64,000 nucleotides of DNA, from positions 22,280,501 to 22,344,500 of the forward strand of contig AP031356.1 in NCBI GenBank assembly GCA_037833965.1, read 5' to 3'. The notes under the pieces were generated by a model. The model did not search any database. It was not told the DNA's origin and saw only the letters and a list, made by a program, of their open reading frames with translations. The number at the start of each line of letters is the position of its first letter. The stretch's first letter is position 1. Shown here piece after piece: positions 46,391 to 58,085 of this stretch. The position numbers were made by a program, and so were the translations under genes. The DNA is from Marchantia polymorpha subsp. ruderalis. Its lineage: Eukaryota > Streptophyta > Marchantiopsida > Marchantiales > Marchantiaceae.

Positions 46391-47275
46391 ACTCAGATAC
46401 AACTCTCTACCCACGAGAGTTTGCTTCCTCTTCCTTCGAACTCTCCACACTCTATCCTCCTACCGATCCCACCCGCGTCTCCGCACAATGGCACACCACG
46501 CGATCCAGCTCGCGCACACTGGTACACTGGTACACTCCAGCTCTCCGCCCCAAGGCCGAACTCCCCACCAGGTCTCAGCTTCCAGGCCGAACACACCACA
46601 GCCCGCCTGAATGCCCCACCCGCAATGATGGGTCACACCTACTTCCCATGCGCGACTTTATGCCCCGCCGTCTCTGCCACACCAACTTGACTTCACGCCG
46701 CCGCCACTGCCACACCTAAACATTCTACATTCATGACCACCCGATCCTCGCCGGAGGAAATCTCCTTCCGCACACCGCCGAATGCGTCCAACCGCCAAAG
46801 ACGCACTTCCACCCCTTGCCTATCTATAACAGTCACCCCGACGCCCATAACTCACGGATCCCTGCTTCGTTTGCAACGTTCTTGGGCTCGTTGGAACGAG
46901 CGTGTTGTGCTCTTTCCAACGAGCCCCTAACCAAGTCAAACGGATAAGAATTGAGAAAGTTATCACTGTTCTACTCTTCCGCCGAAGGCCTGCAACCGCC
47001 GAAGGCGTCCGTCCGCGCATCGGACAAAAGTTGATCTCCATACCTCCGAAGGCGGAATTCCCGGAAGCGTAACCCCGAAGGCGAACATCTAGGGCCGAAG
47101 GAGAACGTCTACGTATCTTCCGATAGTCCTAACTCCCTAAATTCCCATCCGTCCCAGGCGTTCTTGGGCTCGTTGGAACGAGCGTCGCGAGCTCTTTCCA
47201 ACGAGACCCTAACCACTGCAAACCATTAAGAATTGAAAACACTATGTCGATTTTACCCTTCCGCCGAAGGCCTGC

Positions 47276-47545
47276 CTATGCACAGGCCGCCTGTGCACAG
47301 GCCGCCTACTTGCAACCCGCCTGTGCACAGGCCGTCCGCCTGTGCACAGGCGTCCGCGTCCGTCCGCGTCCGCGTCGTAAGCCGCCTACTCGCAACCCGC
47401 CTGTGCACAGGCGTCCGCGTCCGTGCGCAGGTGTCCGTCCGTCGAGGCTCGCCCGTCCGTCGAGTTTAGGGTCGCCTCTTCCGCCGAAGGCCTGCCTGTG
47501 CACAGGCCGCCTACTTGCAACCCGCCTGTGCACAGGCGTCCGCGT
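47276..47545 (+). repeat. GCCTGTGCACAGGC palindrome array with GTCCGC runs
   Basis: At least six copies or near-copies of the 14-bp perfect palindrome GCCTGTGCACAGGC are interleaved with CGTCCGCGTCC repeats. Related GTCCGTCGAGGCTCGCCCG units follow at 47780-47860. Confidence 0.75.
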
Positions 47546-48641
47546 CGTCAGCCGCCCCTCTAACTGTTAACGCCGAAGGCCCCTCTAAATGTTAGCGCCG
47601 AAGGCCCTCCATATCAGAAACTTCCGCCGCTCCTAACTCGGTGATGCCTCATCCGTTTCAAGAGATCTTGGTCTCGTTGGAACCAGCTCGTCGAGTTCTT
47701 TCCAACGAGACCCGAATCAAGTCAAACCGCTAAGAATTGAGAAAGTTATGAGCGTCCGCGTCCGTGCGCAAGTGTCCGTCCGTCGAGGCTCGCCCGTCCG
47801 TCGAGGCTCGTCCGCCCTGCGAGGCTCGCCCGTCCGTCGAGGCTCGCCCGTGCACAGGCCGAAGGCCCCTCTATATCAGAAACTTCCGCCACTCATAACT
47901 CAGTGACCTCTCATCCGTTTCTCAAGTTCTTGGGCTCGTTGAAACGAGCGTCGCGAGGTCTTTCTAACGAGACCCTAACTGAGTCGAGGCGTCACACATT
48001 GAAAACGTTATGAGAGTTTCACTCCTTCGCCGAAGGCCTTTCCCCAAAGGGATTTCACCGAAGGCACTTCGCCGAAGACCTTGCCCCAAAGGCCTCTTTC
48101 CGCACCTCTTGCCCCGTAACCATCACACCAACTCCTAATCTTGCAGAAACTTTCAGAAAACCCCAAGCATAATGTTGCAAGAGCTTAAATCCAAACTTTT
48201 AACTCTCATAAGGGTAAAAAGACATGTGAGCACAGTTTTTGTGCTCACACTCCTTCGAGTGACATATCCTGATTGTACTCCTACGGGAAGTTTCCCCTGA
48301 ATGCCAAAGTGAAGTTTTATTACTTCGTGTAAGCCTTGGTTTGCAATTCAGGTTGTGTGTGTGTTACTGGATCGTGTCTCAGTTAAGTTCTCAGTCGGGT
48401 CTGCACTCCCTACGTTTGGTGTGAGATTCGAGGGTGACGTCCACGGCGTATGAAGAGGCTTCGTTCCGAAGTGGGAAGTCCAGTCCGGGTACCCTACGCT
48501 AGTTCCTGGCGGAAGGGCAGTAAAAGCCGGAGTGGGAGTCACTAACTGCAGAACCTCTGAGTGAACTTTTGAGACACTTTCCTCCTGAAATCCGAAGCGG
48601 AGGTCCTGACCGACCTCCGAGTTGTGCTTTTGCCAGTTTCA

Positions 48642-48670
48642 GGTGTGTGTGTGTGTGTGTGTGTGTGTGT
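48642..48670 (+). repeat. (GT)n microsatellite in the 3' LTR
   Basis: An uninterrupted GT run of about 14 units. The 5' LTR has a shorter run at 30693-30712 and the nested LTR a (CA)n run near 37850-37866. Confidence 0.85.
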
Positions 48671-48910
48671 TGAGTGACCACGCTGTACCGTGCATCCTCC
48701 GAGCATCCTCCGAGTCGAGATCTTCCTCCGAGTCGAGTCTCCGAGTCGAGCACTGCAGTATTTCTGGGAGTGACAGTCGCCTAGAATTCAAACTCTACAA
48801 AAGTCTGTTAAACGTGACACTTTTACTCTGTGTGTTGCCTTTGTCCCTGTGGGTTCGATCTTTTTACCACCATACTGCAGTTTTAGCCTTTGGTGGGTTA
48901 TTACATCATA

Positions 48911-50070
48911 TTAAAAACATTCAATAGGCTTCAAATTTGAATATACTATTAACATATGTACACTTGTCATCATTGTGTGCATGTGAATCATCCGCTGTTA
49001 CAAAATATAATATATACAGCTCAAATAACAACTTCCAATAATATAATTCACTTGTGAGCCATGATCATGAATAGTTCATATATGATATCCACATGACCAT
49101 TCAATATAAATAATTTAATAGTAAAATGTTGAGCAAAATTTTTTGCACTCTTCAACAGAAGATCTGGCTTGAAGCCTATATGATTTCTTTGAACTATTTT
49201 TTATGATAGAAGGTATGTTCTTTTTATGATGTAATAAAACAAAGTCTCCCGTATTACCTTTGCTTCAAATGCAAGTTTCTTTCTCTATATTTTGAACTCC
49301 TAAAGCATGGTTTTGTATATATTATATCCACACAAAAAATTAATGTATTCTAGTAATGTTAGCTGGATTAAAACTAGCACATATGCCGCTTAGTGAATTC
49401 TCCTCCAACATTGCTATACTTTTTCGTATATCCTACCTTATCTGCACAATAATCTCAAAATCTATAAGTTTACCACGCATAAATTGATCATGAGCGTTCT
49501 AATTCTATTATTTGACCAAGGTTTTTGAGCATTTGAAATAATAAATGGCAAGAAGACAAACATCTTTGTTTTTTATTTTTCTTAACATTTTTATCACACT
49601 TGAAATAGACATCATGGACATCATTGATAAAATCATGAATCAAGAATTTTTGAGTATGTCATAGTTTATTGACATGATATTAAATATTTGTCCATTTCTT
49701 ACGTAACAATAAATTAAAAATGAAAATAGGATGCATAATTTGGCTAGTGATATCCAGAATGATCTTATTAAGGATTTAAGTTGAGGTTTTTTCAAAAATT
49801 ATGATGAATTTACAAATACTTGTTTCAATATGATGACATGACACCTTATATTCACTAACATAAACAATCTTATTTTAATTGCACACTCTTATGTAAATTC
49901 TCACAAAGACTCAAACTCGATTTCAATGTAAATAATTTTCATTCATGATCTATATTTTACTCCATATGAAGCTTCAGTCCCAAAACTTGCTTGGTGATTG
50001 GTATTTTACCTTCGTACTTATAAAATTTTGTATCGTAGAAACTAAATTTTATTTATTTATTTATTTCCAG
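48911..50070 (+). repeat. AT-rich dispersed repeat, copy 2, right part
   Basis: It continues the repeat interrupted at 26059 and matches 4640-5820 and 60720-61890. The match stops abruptly at about 50070 (TTTATTTCCAG then GAGTATTG), where a terpene-synthase-like fragment begins. Confidence 0.8.
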
Positions 50071-50313
50071 GAGTATTGTGCTCGAAAAGTCGGTCCCAAA
50101 TTTCTGGTCCACTGGATGACTGGCTAACCAATCATGACTCATACGGATCAGCATTGTGGACTTTGGATGAGGATCAACCAGCTCGTAGGGGAAGACAAGG
50201 TCTGGAATTTCATATGACATCACAATTTCTGTGACGGTCGGAATTGGAACCTCTTTGGCTTGAAATTGCTCGGTGATGCCATTCTCTGACTTTTCCTCGG
50301 CTACAATTGCCAT
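50071..50313 (-). pseudogene. N-terminal fragment resembling a microbial-type terpene synthase
   Basis: Reading leftward from ATG at 50313, about 80 residues include EIPDLVFPYELVDPHPKS, then SHDWLASHPVDQKFGTDFSS. The IPxLxFPxxxxxNPH...S..WL layout is the usual start of bryophyte and fungal-like class I terpene synthases (MTPSL). The metal-binding DDxxD and NSE regions lie further downstream in the family and are absent, because the sequence breaks at the AT-rich repeat edge (about 50070). No clean splice donor was found before the break, so it is a truncated relic rather than an exon of an intact gene. The family call rests on motif memory. Confidence 0.4.
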
Positions 50314-51083
50314 CGTGTCGTTCGAAGTTTTTCACTCGCTATTCAGAAATCGATATCTGCGGGTCCCAAGTTGACAAATTGCTTCAGAGTCTGATCTTCA
50401 ACTCTATCATGCATTCAGAAAACTTGTAGAATAATGACTGAAGGTGGACGAAGCTTACATGCAGATATCTCTCAACTGGTTCACAAGCTCGCAGTCCCAT
50501 TCCCAGCCCAAATTGAAGAATATTCAGTAATCCAGATGCTTATGATTTGGCCCCATCGTGCACATAACAAACATGAACCTTTTGGCTCACATACTCAAAA
50601 CAAAATCTCTTCCATCGACTGTATCGAATCATTTCGCAAGGAGCTTTCCACTTCAGATCCGAGTTTGTAAAAGGGATTATCTGAACTTATATCAACTGTG
50701 ATCAATATGCCGCAATCTTGGCGCATAATATCTGTACTATATATATGGTAAAGCAGTGTCCATCTGATCATTCGAGAAAACGCATCGGATTGAAGGTTCT
50801 TTCCGTACTCCACGATCTTATGTCTTATCCACATGATCAAGAAGGCCGCTTAGTCTTCATATTTATGAACTGCAACTCTGATGACTGTTCAGTTCTCAAA
50901 TACAGACTTTCCATGAAGGCTGAAAATGCAAGATTTCTCGGGTTCGTCCATAAATTTAGCCCCTTCCTTCTGATTTCTGACTTCGATCGATATGAACAAT
51001 GTGGGGGCAAAGAAATGACCCATAGTCTTGATATACATGAACTGCAACTCTGATGACTGTTCAGTTCTCAAATTCAGATTTTT
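50314..51083. other. Unclassified, with a tandem duplication
   Basis: 50861-50962 is repeated at 51029-51131 (168 bases apart), sharing TGAACTGCAACTCTGATGAC and following bases. The short open frames here have no recognisable protein motifs. Confidence 0.5.
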
Positions 51084-51610
51084 CATGAAGCCTGAAAATG
51101 AAGATTTCTCGGGTTCGTACATAAATTTAGCCCCTGGACACGGATAGTTTCCAGTCCAGAGGCTAAATTTTGAAACTCCGTTTAGTGAACCGTATCCCGT
51201 GTCTCCACAATCTGCCCGTGGCTCCTAACCTGCTGCCACACGACTAGATTTATCCTGCCCAGATATTACACAACTCCCCTGGAACGCCCACTGCAAACCT
51301 AGACAGTGGACGTAGAGATCCGTACCCTTTGACCTGAGATTGTCTTTTGCGTTCGGGTTGAGTTGTGTAACATCTGGACGGGAATCGTCTGCTGTATTTC
51401 TAGACTTGGGGTAGCAGATTAGAAACCACGGGTGGAGACAGGGGAGAAGTATCACTACGCAGAGTTTCGAAGCGGATTGTGTCTCCACAATCCGCTTCGA
51501 AATTCTGCGTAGTGATCTGACACTAGAAGCTATTTGTGTCCAGTGTCGTTCCAGTCCAAGGGTTAAATTTACGGACGAACCAGAGAAATCTTGCATTTTC
51601 AGGCTTCATG
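51084..51610. repeat. Foldback element with long inverted ends
   Basis: The left end CATGAAGCCTGAAAATGAAG and about 60 further bases reappear inverted at 51540-51610 with few differences. Within it a second hairpin at 51451-51516 has 31-bp arms with one mismatch (ATCACTACGCAGAGTTTCGA...). A partial copy of the left end occurs at about 50909-50962. No target duplication was recognised. Confidence 0.65.
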
Positions 51611-53532
51611 GAAAGTCTATTCTTCCAGTCGACAAACAACATCTGTTCTACATTGTCTGCATCAGCCAAACACAACGGTTACGCCAGTAGCGAAATGAAG
51701 AAGACAAGTGCAACAGCCATGCTCCTCATGTTCGTTGTGTTAGCAGAGCATTCAGCTCTACTCTTCACTTCATTGCTCTCATCTTCTCTCCCTCTTCGTC
51801 TCCCCTCGTCTGCAAAAATCTCCCATACTGCTGTTAATCTCAGGTTATCTACGAGCCTCTCCATCAATGTCACTAAGAAATTACAGCTGTCGCGGTCCTA
51901 CTCTATCCAGAAGTTAGAAATCTGAGTTCTGAACAGGAAATGATGTTTTAAACTCCAAACTCACAATAGATTCTCCAGCTCATTGACGGTCAGATGAGTC
52001 CAGCTGTATATCTCCGAAAATCTCTATTGGACTGTGAGCAGATGGAACAAAGAAAAAGACGAAGACTCGAATGTCTGAATCTGAAACATAAGCTGAAGAA
52101 GTCTCAAGCAGCACGACAGCTCAAATTCCGATCTCTGAGTACTATCCACGGTAGAAAACCGTAGGAGACACGTTCGCAAGTGTCTACCTCACAAGCTAAG
52201 CGTTTGATTTTCTTACGAAAAATTTATTTAAAAGAAAGCAATTGACAAAGATGCAATTAAAACGTGGGTGAGATATTCACAAAACGGTAAAGAAAACAGT
52301 CCTTTGAATCTCTCAGTTTTCACGATGAAGACAATTTATTCATGATGACACGATGAAGACTCGAGAGCGTAAGTCTCTTCTTTCCGATAGGAGAAGCAAA
52401 AGCAAGGTCCATGGTGATTTCGGGGCTCCTAACCGGACATGATCCATGATAGCGGGAAGGGGCCCCCGACTGGCAAATTCCGGTATCGATAGCATGACAG
52501 CACTCTGCGAATGTGGGTCCACCCGGTCCAACGTAAAGTTTTCTGAGTACCAAGTCTTGCCACCATGTTTAATGAGACGGCTGTGAAGATGCTTTCTTTC
52601 TGTCAAGGAGTATTGGAGACAAATCTTCTTCACATGCTTGGCTCTGCTTGCTACTGTTGTCTCTTCTTACTTGACTTACATGTTTATAGAGCTAGATCTT
52701 TCATCTGATTCCAAATCTCTATTGGGACATGAGCTTATGTACTTGGCAGGAAATACGACTATTATAGCCCAAGAAGTAGGAGATCCACTCCATGTCTCTG
52801 CAATATTGGAGCATCCACGAGCTAGCTTGAGGCTCCTCCGATCAATCTCCGCTTGTCCTATGCAACATAGAACCTTACCCCACAGAAAATCTTGGCATTT
52901 GGATTGGGCTAATTCGATTCATAACAGTTGCACGTCCGAATTCTGGATAGTTGCCCTTCCTTATGTATTGCGTCTCACCTTTTGTGCTCTTGACGTCTGA
53001 CGGTGAGCGTCAGGAATGGTCCCCATAAAAGTTAACGAGACACAGTTCACTAGACGTTTTTAAGAGTTTTCCTTCTGCAACGTCAGACCCAATAATCTTA
53101 CAGAGATCAATGTACATATTGCTGTAACGAAGTTATGCCGAGCAAATTGTGAGACGGTGGCTAGCTATGGCAAGCGGCTCTCTTTGTGCCACTTGCTTTG
53201 GTTGGGAAAAGTGACCTCATCAACTCAAGGAGCCATGGCTAGCGTATAACTGATGTATGTATGGCTACGAAATCAGCGCATGTGAAATGATGTCGTTGGC
53301 AAATTGGGCTGTTCCTTGGTGGTCTCTATCGACAAATCTCAATATTTTCATAGCCATGAGGTTCCTTAACGATATAATTCGGCATGATCAGATTCGGGTT
53401 CCCATACTACATGCTTGGTTTCAACACTATTGTTTCTAGAAGGATCAACCCATACAGTTTCTTCATGTTGGATACACAACGAAATATCTCCCATCGTGAT
53501 TATATTGGGGTTTATGGATAGTATGCTACGTA
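51611..53532. other. Intergenic, nothing recognised
   Basis: Several open frames of 60-130 codons on both strands overlap one another and lack known motifs. None can be supported as a gene. It ends at the start of duplication copy B. Confidence 0.35.
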
Positions 53533-54442
53533 TTAGTTTTAGCATGTGGCAGAAAGTGGTTTAGCCGTTTGTCAGTACTGTGCGGGGTTAGCTTTGAAGA
53601 ACTGTGCACATTTGTTTCACGACCATACAGTGTACTCTTCTCACTTTGTATCGTACTGGTGATGTAAAATATATCTGATTACCTGTTCAGTTGGAATTTC
53701 GACTATCTCCTTTCTGGTTTATGGGCATGTTGATCAGTAGAATGTTTTTCGATAGTTGCAGATCAAACGACAGTAACTTGGCGACAAGTCATGAAGACGA
53801 AATAGGCTTACTCTACTAGGTCTCAGTCGTGGATATGTAAGTAAAAATTGTAATACATTTTTATGCGCTCGGCAGGAATTATCCTTCTGCATGAGTTTGT
53901 TATTACATTTGTTGAATAAGATTCGTAGATCACAGGGCCATCGAAACCAAACACGTGACAAACGAATCATACTCTTAACGGAGCTTAGATGGAACCCGTA
54001 TATTACACACAGTACTAGTCTGCGCAAGAGCTGTATGCTCACAAACTAGAACAGCCAGGACACACAGCACTAGGGATATCTCTATGGTGATGTTGCGTGC
54101 TGGAATTTGAGCTCGAATTCGAATCCTGCAACCACAACCACAGACGATTCCACGTTCCGTCATAAATCTAGACCCGAATCATCGGCCTGATCCGAAAGTC
54201 TTCGCCAGTGCTCAGAAGAACTCTTCGGCAGCGCTGGAGTCCGACGAAAAGAGCAGATCCAGACCGTTGCAGATTCGACCCGGACTGCAATTTAGAGAGA
54301 AACTGGCAGCCGGCGTGCCCGTCCCTCTGGCAGCCACTGGACTCGAATGAGCTGCCGGACCCTGATACAGAGATCCTGCATCCCACCTCATAAATATGCG
54401 TCGCCTGTTCTACGTGCTCCGAGCGAGGGAGCTGATCCCTGC

Positions 54443-55627
54443 CCTCGTCACTAAGGGCTCCCCACTTTCGGGGGAACGCGAGGTCTGCCCGGGAGGGCTT
54501 TCTGCCCGCCCGGGCCCGCAGCCCGGCCTCCCGCTTCGACCAGGGAGGGAGGGAGGGCCCTCCCGCTTTAGCTTGCCCCGCTCTCGCTCGCTCGCTAATG
54601 GCTCTCCCTTTCTCCTCCCCTCACAAAGGGGAGGAGAACTAAAGGAGCATGTTTGGGGCCTTCACCAAGATAAAACAATTATCATGAATAAAACTCTGAT
54701 CCTAGTTTAAGGTAATGATAATTTATCATTAAACTCGGAATATGGTATTTTCGCAAGATTGCTGCTATAACCTCATACGTCTCTCGTCTCGAAAATGTCA
54801 TGTACGATACACGGAGCATACATCATCCAAGTACCAGGATTTTCACGGGAGGGGATATGAGTTTCACGTTGATAAATCACTAAACCCTGCACTACTCGGT
54901 CCAACAATGCCATGCCAACAACGCTTTTCGTTGTTTGCTAGATTCATCGACTTTCCGATACATCATAATGATATGAAAAGTGAAATGTCGTATCCACTTA
55001 GACGAATATGATTATGCAGGCCTACTATGTGACTAAACACGATCACTATAATTAAGTGCCATAATATAGAACTTTCTTCACTTCTTTCCCTTGATCTTCC
55101 ACGGGATGTACTTCTAGAAGAATTGAAGTTCCTCCTCGGATTGGAAAATGAATGAGAAATGTACCGAACGTGCCGATCCTTACATCCTCCTTGCGAAGCC
55201 GGCTCATATGCCTGAAGCCAAAAAAAACCAAGTCTTTATTTTTCCAAAGCCCTCTTTTCTTCTTATTTATCTTCGATTTCTACATTTAAGTAAGTCTTTT
55301 CATGTATTATCATGATGGAAAATCACAAGAGAATTCATAATGAAAGATTACACAAAGGGGGATAGAGGAATGTGGTGAGGAGAGTAAAAAATAGCTTTGG
55401 TTAGCAATTTGACACTCACTAATTCAGTCTGCACCAGTGTAATGTAATTAATAAGTATAGTAATCAGGTTAATATATGGTGCAGGGAGACCCTCGCCACT
55501 AAAGGCTCCCTGAACCCGGGAGGTAGGCTGCGAGCCAGGGTGTCGGCCTTGTGTGCCCGGGCGGGCAGAAAGCCCTCCCGGGCAGACATCGCGTTCCCCC
55601 GAAAGTGGGGAGCCATTAGTGACGAGC
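54443..55627 (+). mobile_element. Mutator-like non-autonomous element with long inverted ends
   Basis: The 9-bp duplication gatccctgc is at 54434-54442 and 55628-55636. Copy A has the single uninterrupted site at 2983-2991. The ends start CCTCGTCACTAAGGGCTCC and, inverted, GCTCGTCACTAATGGCTCC, and the inverted similarity extends about 75 bases through CCCGGGAGGGCTTTCTGCCC. Nine-base duplications and long ends indicate the Mutator superfamily. A purine-rich GGGAGGGAGGGAGGG run lies near 54545. No transposase is encoded; the 54742-55011 frame is not recognisable. Confidence 0.88.
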
Positions 55628-57844
55628 GATCCCTGCCCCTGGGTCTGGACGAGCGAGGGCTTGCACGCCTGGGTCAGGTCCTCCCGCCCTACCACCCCAC
55701 CTCCTAAACTCGAAGCATGGGGTGTTTCATCTCATGTGCCATGTCTATGCCCATACATATGGCACACAAACATTAGCACCCTAAACATTTTTTAATTTTA
55801 GAAAGTTGAATTAAACATCATTGACATTTATTAAAATTTGTGTTTATATAAATCTATATTCTAGAATTGGAATTTTTGTTCACTCTCTAACAATATGCCT
55901 CAGCAGTTGGGCTCATATTCGTCATGACTCCCTATGTAAATCTGTAGATTTTAGAACACTATATACGGAGGCCAGTTTAATTTTAAGTTGATAGACGCAT
56001 CATGACATTATGACTAATCATTCCTCGCAGTGGTGAGTTGATATGGTCGAGTCGAGGTAGAATGAACGCACTGCACACAGCTTTCACAAATTGTTTAAAA
56101 ATATTACAAAGAAAAATCAATTTGATATATTTGCTGAAATATCCTTTTACACAACCTGTCAAAAATTTGATCAACTCTTTTATATTATGACTCCAAGATT
56201 GTTAATGTACAAAATTCATCTCTCAAATAGATGTTCAAAACTTTGAACATCTTTTCACTTTTAATTTCGCGCAGCCGTATGGTCACCTCGTTTCACAACA
56301 GGAATATTGTGTGCAATCAACCCCACCTCACAGGAGAGGACTTCATTAGATTAGAGTTTTGAATCATCTGACAGTAGCCACTTTACACCTGTATGTGAAT
56401 TCCCCTCTTATGAATTTTGAAGATGAATCCGAACCAATTACACAAGGTACCATGGGACCTTGTGTGAGTGGAGATCTTGACGATGATGACGACGATGATT
56501 CATATGAGGAATATTGCCACCTCCACCTCTCGAATCAAAACGAGCAAGACACTCGTGAATACCAAAGAGTTTTGATTTGAGAGTTGGAGAGAACGTGGAA
56601 CCGTAAACACTGTAATGAACTCACATCTTTACGGAGGCTGCGAGATATTCACTTCCCCTTGACCCCCGCCCGTAGCCATACGGCATGGAGCCGTAATTCT
56701 ATCACTAAATTCATGCCTCCGCCACATTTCTCAGGCCCCCCAGAAGCCGCAGCGAAGAAGCCCGGACGATCAGCGATCAAGACCGGACGATCGAGATCGG
56801 GATGTCATCAGCGGTGGTCACCTCGTTTCACACACTGAGGTTGACAACTAGACTAGACTTCATATATGGGCATAGCAGAATCAGTCCACAGAACAATACT
56901 TAGTTTAAAAACTGGACGAGTCCAACTGTCATGTCCTGCTAGCCATGGATATTCAAGTGTATCGGAGTTGTTAGCTGGATTGAACAGGCGAAATCCAAGA
57001 CCCATAATTGTCCAGTGGCAAACATACCCACACGGAAACATCAGCCCAGACTTGATATAAACTGGGAAAGCCTGATGCAGGTGACTCACACCAGTGAAGA
57101 CGAAGTGACAGACTATACTCGAGGTGCTGGAATCATATTGCTGGACTATGACATACAAAATGTCCTATACAAAAATGCAGTTACCATCACAAAACTTATT
57201 GCAAAAAGTTTCACTCAGTGATATCTTGCATAATAGTTTTACTTCTTGCTTCAGAGTACAATCTACCAAAAATCTAGAAATGCCTCTATTGTCTCTCAAA
57301 TGCTTTACTAGCTTAGATGAAGGAGTCAGCCAAGTTTACTTGATAGATGCTACATCACCATGTTGGATATATAGAATAAAGACCAAGTGGTACATTCAAG
57401 TTTACTTTATGGATGGTACTTTATCATATTACATAAGGAATAAGAAGTATGATATACTTTGCAAGTTTCAAAAGAGTCAGTAAATTTTTTTTCATTTATG
57501 AAACTATTTAAACTTATTTCAAACTTTCAACTTAAATATCATTATCTCTCTTCATTGATGTTTAGATTTGCATTTGATAAATCCAACATGAATATATTAG
57601 ATGTCAGATTACATATATACAATAGTGCTAAAGTTCAAATATAAGGTAACCTTTATTGTACACATGTATATCACATCAAATCATAAATCAACTTCACATC
57701 AAACATCATAATTCACAAATTTTCATACACCATCACAAATACATTATAATAATACTTTAACTTTCAGAATATTCATCAGATTATAGCGTTTATTGACCTA
57801 TCATAAAATAAATTTGAATTGCAATTCCATCAAGTCCACTCTAT

Positions 57845-57879
57845 TTTCAAAACTACATACCAGGTATGTAGTTTTGAAA
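57845..57879. repeat. Inverted repeat, 16-bp arms
   Basis: TTTCAAAACTACATAC and its exact complement are separated by CAG. It lies where AT-rich sequence gives way to a moderately GC-rich stretch. Confidence 0.7.
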
Positions 57880-58040
57880 CGGAACGGAATCCGACGCTGG
57901 TTGGGATTATATGATATATTATGGGATATAAACGGGGTTATTCGCGTAATCCCAGAATACGTACCAGTTGGGATTGCCCTTATCGGTAGTTGCTTTATAA
58001 ATTTCGGGGTTTGGTACAGACCTATACTTATGCTCAAATA

Positions 58041-58085
58041 GTGTCCTTAGAATGACTGATGCTGCATCAGTCATTCTAAGGACAC
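58041..58085. repeat. Perfect palindrome, 22-bp arms with one-base centre
   Basis: GTGTCCTTAGAATGACTGATGC, T, then its exact reverse complement. It is followed by ATGCAT-rich sequence (58086-58125) with further short self-complementarity. Confidence 0.85.

Larger units (their letters stand above)
45827..48248 (+). mobile_element. Unclassified 2.4-kb insertion in the 3' LTR
   Basis: It is bounded by actcctt at 45820-45826 and 48249-48255, and the uninterrupted site is at 30302-30308 in the 5' LTR. The ends are GTGAGCC and GTGCTCAC (6-bp inverted GTGAGC), and the last 23 bases form a hairpin (GTGAGCACAG...GTGCTCAC). A tRNA B-box-like GGTTCGAGCTCC lies near 45875. Inside are imperfect minisatellites of CTCCCACTCACAGATT type (46120-46390), GCCTGTGCACAGGC palindromes (47276-47545), GTCCGTCGAGGCTCGCCCG units (47780-47860) and four copies of a hairpin module also found in the LTRs. 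No protein is recognised. Confidence 0.8.
26060..48905 (+). mobile_element. Complete Ty3/gypsy LTR retrotransposon with giant coding LTRs and nested insertions
   Basis: The 5-bp target duplication tcata is at 26055-26059 and 48906-48910, and both LTRs start TGTGGTAA and end TTATTACA. The uninterrupted target is seen at 4630-4650 and 60710-60740. Order: 5' LTR 26060-30946, PBS, gag-protease, RT-RNase H-integrase (integrase last, so Ty3/gypsy), polypurine tract, 3' LTR 36716-48905. The integrase lacks a chromodomain, and the tRNA-Asp-type PBS with very long LTRs suggests the Tat/Athila side of plant gypsy elements. The element is GC-rich compared with its AT-rich target. Over 27020-27430 versus 42540-42950 I count about 6 LTR differences in roughly 410 bases, so it is not brand new. 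Confidence 0.95.
36716..48905 (+). repeat. 3' LTR, interrupted twice
   Basis: Segments 36716-37612, 42488-45826 and 48256-48905 are collinear with the 5' LTR. After removing the nested solo LTR and the 2.4-kb insertion with their target duplications, about 4886 bp remain, versus 4887 for the 5' LTR. It ends TTATTACA, then the target duplication tcata. Confidence 0.92.

Noticed and set aside
47233-47570. Open frames rich in Arg, Pro and His repeats
   Set aside because: They arise from the GCCTGTGCACAGGC and CGTCCG arrays; the same tract is open in several frames.
52638-53000. 120-codon open frame as a gene
   Set aside because: No family motif, no splice context, and similar-length frames occur on the opposite strand nearby.
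57124-57483. 119-codon open frame in the copy-B insertion
   Set aside because: No recognisable motif or codon bias, and it starts inside another overlapping frame.
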